A stretch of DNA of 64,000 bases from Kalmusia sp. IMI 367209 (taxonomy: Eukaryota > Ascomycota > Dothideomycetes > Pleosporales > Didymosphaeriaceae), in NCBI GenBank assembly GCA_027946365.1, contig JAPEUQ010000011.1, positions 1,426,001 through 1,490,000 of the forward strand, written 5' to 3'. The notes beneath the pieces are model-generated. The model had not been told where the DNA came from, searched no databases, and was given only the letters and a program-made list of their open reading frames with translations. The stretch's first letter is position 1; each line of letters opens with the position of its first letter. Below are positions 60,774 to 64,000 of the stretch, in pieces. The position numbers and the translations under genes were made by a program.

Positions 60774-62231
60774 GAATGTACTTCAGGGCAGTCAAGACTG
60801 TCTTGGGGAAAAAGTTCAAGGGGTTCAAGGGGACCGCGAGTATGGGTTGTGGATACTTACTAAAGGTGTCTTTACTTGACCCATGTGACATGTCCAGTAG
60901 AGAGGTCAAGGGACGTTACGGAGGTTAGAGAGCCTGTAGATATACTTGGAATTAGCTGCATGAGCGATAGGAATTGGGCATTTAGCATGGCGGATGGGAT
61001 CTGGGGTGGATGGGTGGGCAGCATGGGTTGTGGAGCATCGTGGTCACCTATTCTAGATACCGATAATTTCGATTCCATTCCATCCCATTCCTGCAATATA
61101 TGGACCGATTTCTGAAGACCTGAGAGCATTTCATTACGTACGGTTTCGTGTCTGTGGCTGTGCCCTGTCTCGATCGCGCAGTCCGTGTTGCCATTCTGGG
61201 CTTCAGCTGGGTTTTGACTAGGCGAGCGGCAGATGCTTATCGATACGATGCTGGGCGCGCTAGCAGTGTGTCGGGGGCGCATCGTAAGCTCCGATCTCAC
61301 CACCGACATTCGCTCAATCAGGCCCGACTACACATTTCATACCGTGGACACGCACCCGATGCCGATGCAGAAAAGCGAGGCTGCACACTGCACACTGCAC
61401 CAGCAATCCCACACGTAACGAATAACCGCGCCCCAGCGCAAGCGCCCCGCTGCCTCACCCCAAAGGAGCAAACCGTGAACATGCAATAAACGCCCAAACG
61501 ACGAAACATGAAACACCCTGCGTATTGCGGATTGATGTGTGTGCGCGAGGGCATCTCCGCCTGACATCGTCACCTTCCCTTTGCTCTGAGGTGGGTTGGT
61601 GGTGTTCAGCAAGCGAGGTGCCCAGGCATATACCGGACTTTTGGGAACGCGTTTCAGGGTACGATGGGCCTGGCCGGACACGCATCTAGAGCTGGAGTGT
61701 TCAGGCAAGCAGGCGGATTTGCTTGTCAATGCTTAAGCCAGCTTTGTCCGTCGCAGCTGAAGCTTCGTTAGGGAGTCGGTAGGGTACGTCCCTGTGGGTC
61801 CGATGACCAGTGGCGTTACCCTTGCATATTCGAGTCGGGCATCCCGGACTCTGCGCCGCACAGATCACTTCAGAATGGAACGTCCATGTTTGCACTTGCA
61901 ATCAGTGACATTTTTTTTAAACCGTTTTCGGATTTGGAATCAAAGTCTATGAAACGATAGGACCCGACGAGCGCTGAAATGCAGTAGACAAAAGCAACGA
62001 GGTATTCATCCAAGCGTTCCCCATGTCCGTCCCATCCCATCCCATCCATGCGAAGTAGTGAGTTATGTGTATAGGTTGAGGAAACAAGATTGTAAATGCG
62101 ACAAATAGGGGGGTGACAAGAAGTGAAGAGAAAACAAATGCGAAAACAGTATCACAGCCCACCAACACTTCCACAGCCCCCAAGTCTCCCGCCACTAGAA
62201 AAGAAAGATGCTTTATTGTTATATCGCGCGC
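60774..62231. other. Convergent intergenic region with heptamer repeat
   Basis: About 1.5 kb between two genes pointing at each other. A minus-strand 145-aa frame at 60872-61309 has no domain and no clear start, so it is not called. Three heptamers lie at 61381-61401. A short TCCCA repeat lies near 62032-62048. Confidence 0.45.
61381..61401 (+). repeat. Heptamer array, 3 copies
   Basis: CTGCACA, CTGCACA and CTGCACC are in tandem. This is the shortest of four NNGCACA arrays in the window and has the same orientation as the others. Confidence 0.6.
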
Positions 62232-63320
62232 TTATGCAGCAATGCAGTAGGACGAGCCGAGCCAAAGGTTGGAGCAGTCGGCCGAGAGGCCGGTGTTGAG
62301 CGAGGTAAGAGTGGCCATATCGACACCAGTGGAGGCACAGCCATCGCCAGACTAGAAGGAGTCAGTCATCTAGATACCTTGTGCGGGGAGGTAGGGTGAG
62401 GGGAAACATACCTTGACAGTGTACCACTTGGAGCAGTTGGCAGCGGCACCGGAGAACTTCTCGCCAGTGGGTTGGGCCTCACCGCCGCCGGTGGTGGGAG
62501 GAGGAGTGGTAGTATCGGGAGGAGTCTGGGTCTCGCCACCGTCAGAAGGACCGGCAGGAGCACTGTTGGGAGCACCGCCAGTGACACCGCCGATGGAGCC
62601 CTCCTCGCAGCCGTGGGCCTCGTTGTCAGTCCATCCGATAAGACGGTTGGCAACATCGCTAGCGTAGCAGTGGGTGGCAATACCGGCACCGAGGTTGCCC
62701 GAAGGGTCAACGGAACCAGAGTTGTAGATACGCGAGGCCTTGTAGTACTTGCTCACATCCTCGGCCTTCGCGCCGGCGAGAGACTGGGTGAGACCAGCCT
62801 CACGTCCTACACCAGCACCGTCCTGAATCATACCCTTGATCATGTCATAGGGGCAAGGGTTGATACCGTTGCCATCGGGGTTGCAAGAGTGGGTTCCCTG
62901 GAAGGACTGCATCAGACCCGGGTTGTCAAAGCCGTAGTTAGTTGTTGGGGCGCGGACGCAGCCCTTGGACTCTTGCATGACGATGGCGAGCAGGAACTCG
63001 GCCTTGATGTTGGTCTCGGTGGAAACCTCTTGAATGGCCTTTTTGATATTGTCGGACTCCTCCTGGCTGTTGTTCTCCTGGCTGAACTGGGAGCAAGAGG
63101 CGAGCGTAGTCGCAACGTTGGCGGACCAAGCATCCTCGAAAGCAACCCACTCAGAGTCCTGCGGCCAACCCTGGGCCGGGGTACCATCTCCACCGAACAC
63201 CTTGTAGGCAGCACGCTCCACCAGGGAGCGAGCTTGCTTCGGGCTGCTGGATAGCAGAGGAGCGCCGAAGGCAAGGGCGAAAAGCTGGCTAGCAGCGATG
63301 ATGTAGGAAGCAGCGTACAT
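62232..63320 (-). CDS. Secreted lysozyme-like protein with C-terminal LysM
   Basis: Two exons, 63320-62412 and 62351-62232, give 342 aa; the 60-nt intron falls inside the LysM. Residues 1-19 are a signal peptide. Residues about 70-230 resemble the lysozyme-like/SLT transglycosylase fold: EFLLAIVMQESKGCV holds the likely catalytic Glu, and NPGLMQSFQG, CPYDMIKGMI and IYNSG follow in the expected order. A Gly/Pro/Thr-rich linker (about 240-290) leads to a LysM: CSKWYTVKVSGDGC, a middle helix, and CSNLWLGSSYC. LysM binds chitin or peptidoglycan sugars. A secreted enzyme against bacterial walls is a reasonable inference, but the glycosidase activity is not shown. A TATA-like box lies about 200 bp upstream. 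Confidence 0.82.
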
Positions 63321-63519
63321 TTTGAATGGTGATTGGTTGATTGTTCGAAAACGGGTAAGTGTTGCAAGTGTGTTGATAAAAGAGTGACTCGAAAAGAGTG
63401 TATCGAAGTTAGTTGTAAAGAAAGAGTGACTGGAGGCAAGCCTCTGTAGAAGAAAGGACTGTGAAGTTGTTGGTGGTGATTGCTGTGATGCTGTTCAGAT
63501 GCGGCGGCTCCAGGCTGCC

Positions 63520-63525
63520 TTTATA
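63520..63525 (-). promoter_or_regulatory. TATA-like box of lysozyme-like/LysM gene
   Basis: TATAAA on the minus strand, 200 bp upstream of the start codon, allowing a 5' UTR of about 170 nt. This suits an inducible secreted-protein gene. It is not confirmed by transcripts. Confidence 0.4.
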
Positions 63526-63837
63526 CGAAAAGGAAGCCATCACGCTGGGGCTGTAGGTGGTGAGCATCCGGATGGGCGTCGGCCATGAGCACGGGTGCCC
63601 GGCGCCATGTTACGCTCACAGAAGACACCGATGGCCCCTGTAAGGTGAAAGAAGGCGGGCACTAGTGGGCTAGATGCATGCGCCAACTGTGCGCGAGGCC
63701 TGTTCCTGGCGCCAGACCGGAGTCTCTGCAGAAGCTTAGACAGCGGGGTGCATCAGTGAAACGCATCTACACCGTAATTAGTCGAGTCTGCGTGTCTCGA
63801 GAAACGCAACGTACGAGCACCCTCTACTACACCCAAC

Positions 63838-64000
63838 ATGGCAACACAGTGTTTTTCACCGGCATCACCAACGACAATGGATCCAGAGAACCTTTTGCTA
63901 TCCAAAGATATGCAATTCAGACGTCTCAGGATAGTCCAACTCGCAGTAGACAGCTTCGCAATGCCTATGCTGACTGTTGCCCTGCGGCGCAGATGGCGTC
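63838..64000 (+). CDS. Possible partial gene at right edge
   Basis: An ATG at 63838 opens a frame that stays open for 54 codons to the end of the window. The residues (MATQCFSPASP, then a basic and hydrophobic mix) show no signal peptide or motif, and the reading is too short to judge. It may be the first exon of a gene continuing beyond the window, or chance. Confidence 0.25.
   Translation, partial: MATQCFSPASPTTMDPENLLLSKDMQFRRLRIVQLAVDSFAMPMLTVALRRRWR

Noticed and set aside
60872..61309. 145-aa minus-strand frame downstream of MTR10
   Set aside because: No ATG in good context, no splice structure, no recognisable domain; it lies where 3' UTR is expected.

Overview
This window is nuclear DNA of a filamentous ascomycete (Pezizomycotina; a Dothideomycete fits best). 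The reasons are short GT-AG introns of about 45-130 nt with CTAAC/CTGAC-type branch points, several introns per gene, fungal-only families (MRP51, ROT1, BBC1/MTI1, MTR10, a mitochondrial Lon with a long Pro/Glu-rich insert, LysM-type secreted proteins), and no operons or bacterial signals. All exon maps were worked out by hand from reading frame, splice sites and remembered family signatures. No alignment or transcript data were available.

Layout. 0-2.8 kb: no convincing intact gene. 2.8-7.6 kb: a divergent pair, an MFS sugar transporter (minus) and a type I sulfatase (plus). 8.4-9.7 kb: an orphan with a chromodomain-like stretch. 9.7-12 kb: empty. 12.0-14.6 kb: a small Cys-rich protein and a DHA1 multidrug/polyamine-type MFS transporter. 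15.1-15.3 kb: a 20-copy heptamer array. 16.0-17.5 kb: an eroded allantoate-permease-type transporter pseudogene carrying a template-switch scar. 18.1-28.0 kb: a gene-dense block with two orphans, BBC1/MTI1-like, RTR1-like and MRP51. 28.3-29.8 kb: a kinase-like relic and a four-helix membrane protein. 29.8-41.1 kb: mostly AT-rich, gene-poor DNA with one orphan at 35.9-37.2 kb. 41.1-42.9 kb: a secreted FAD oxidoreductase with an in-frame stop. 43.3-49.0 kb: mitochondrial Lon and an orphan with a prion-like tail. 49.4-53.7 kb: two small secreted-protein genes, one interrupted by a stop. 54.5-60.8 kb: a conserved housekeeping block of ROT1, 5-formyl-THF cyclo-ligase, SmE and MTR10. 62.2-63.3 kb: a secreted lysozyme-like plus LysM protein.

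The window alternates conserved housekeeping blocks (mitochondrial proteostasis and ribosome, actin patch, RNA polymerase II CTD, ER chaperone, folate, spliceosome, nuclear import) with accessory stretches holding transporters, secreted proteins, broken genes and AT-rich filler. Several conserved genes carry one-base frame breaks, two of them at C runs, so part of the apparent damage may be consensus error.

The most unusual signals are: tandem heptamers of the form NNGCACA, all on the same strand, at four separate sites, two of them just upstream of start codons; a 42-nt insertion in the pseudogene built from a 33-nt inverted copy of nearby sequence plus a 9-nt duplication; a 5-nt micro-exon and a GC-AG intron in one transporter; and two stop-free, multiple-of-three introns in the BBC1 homologue.
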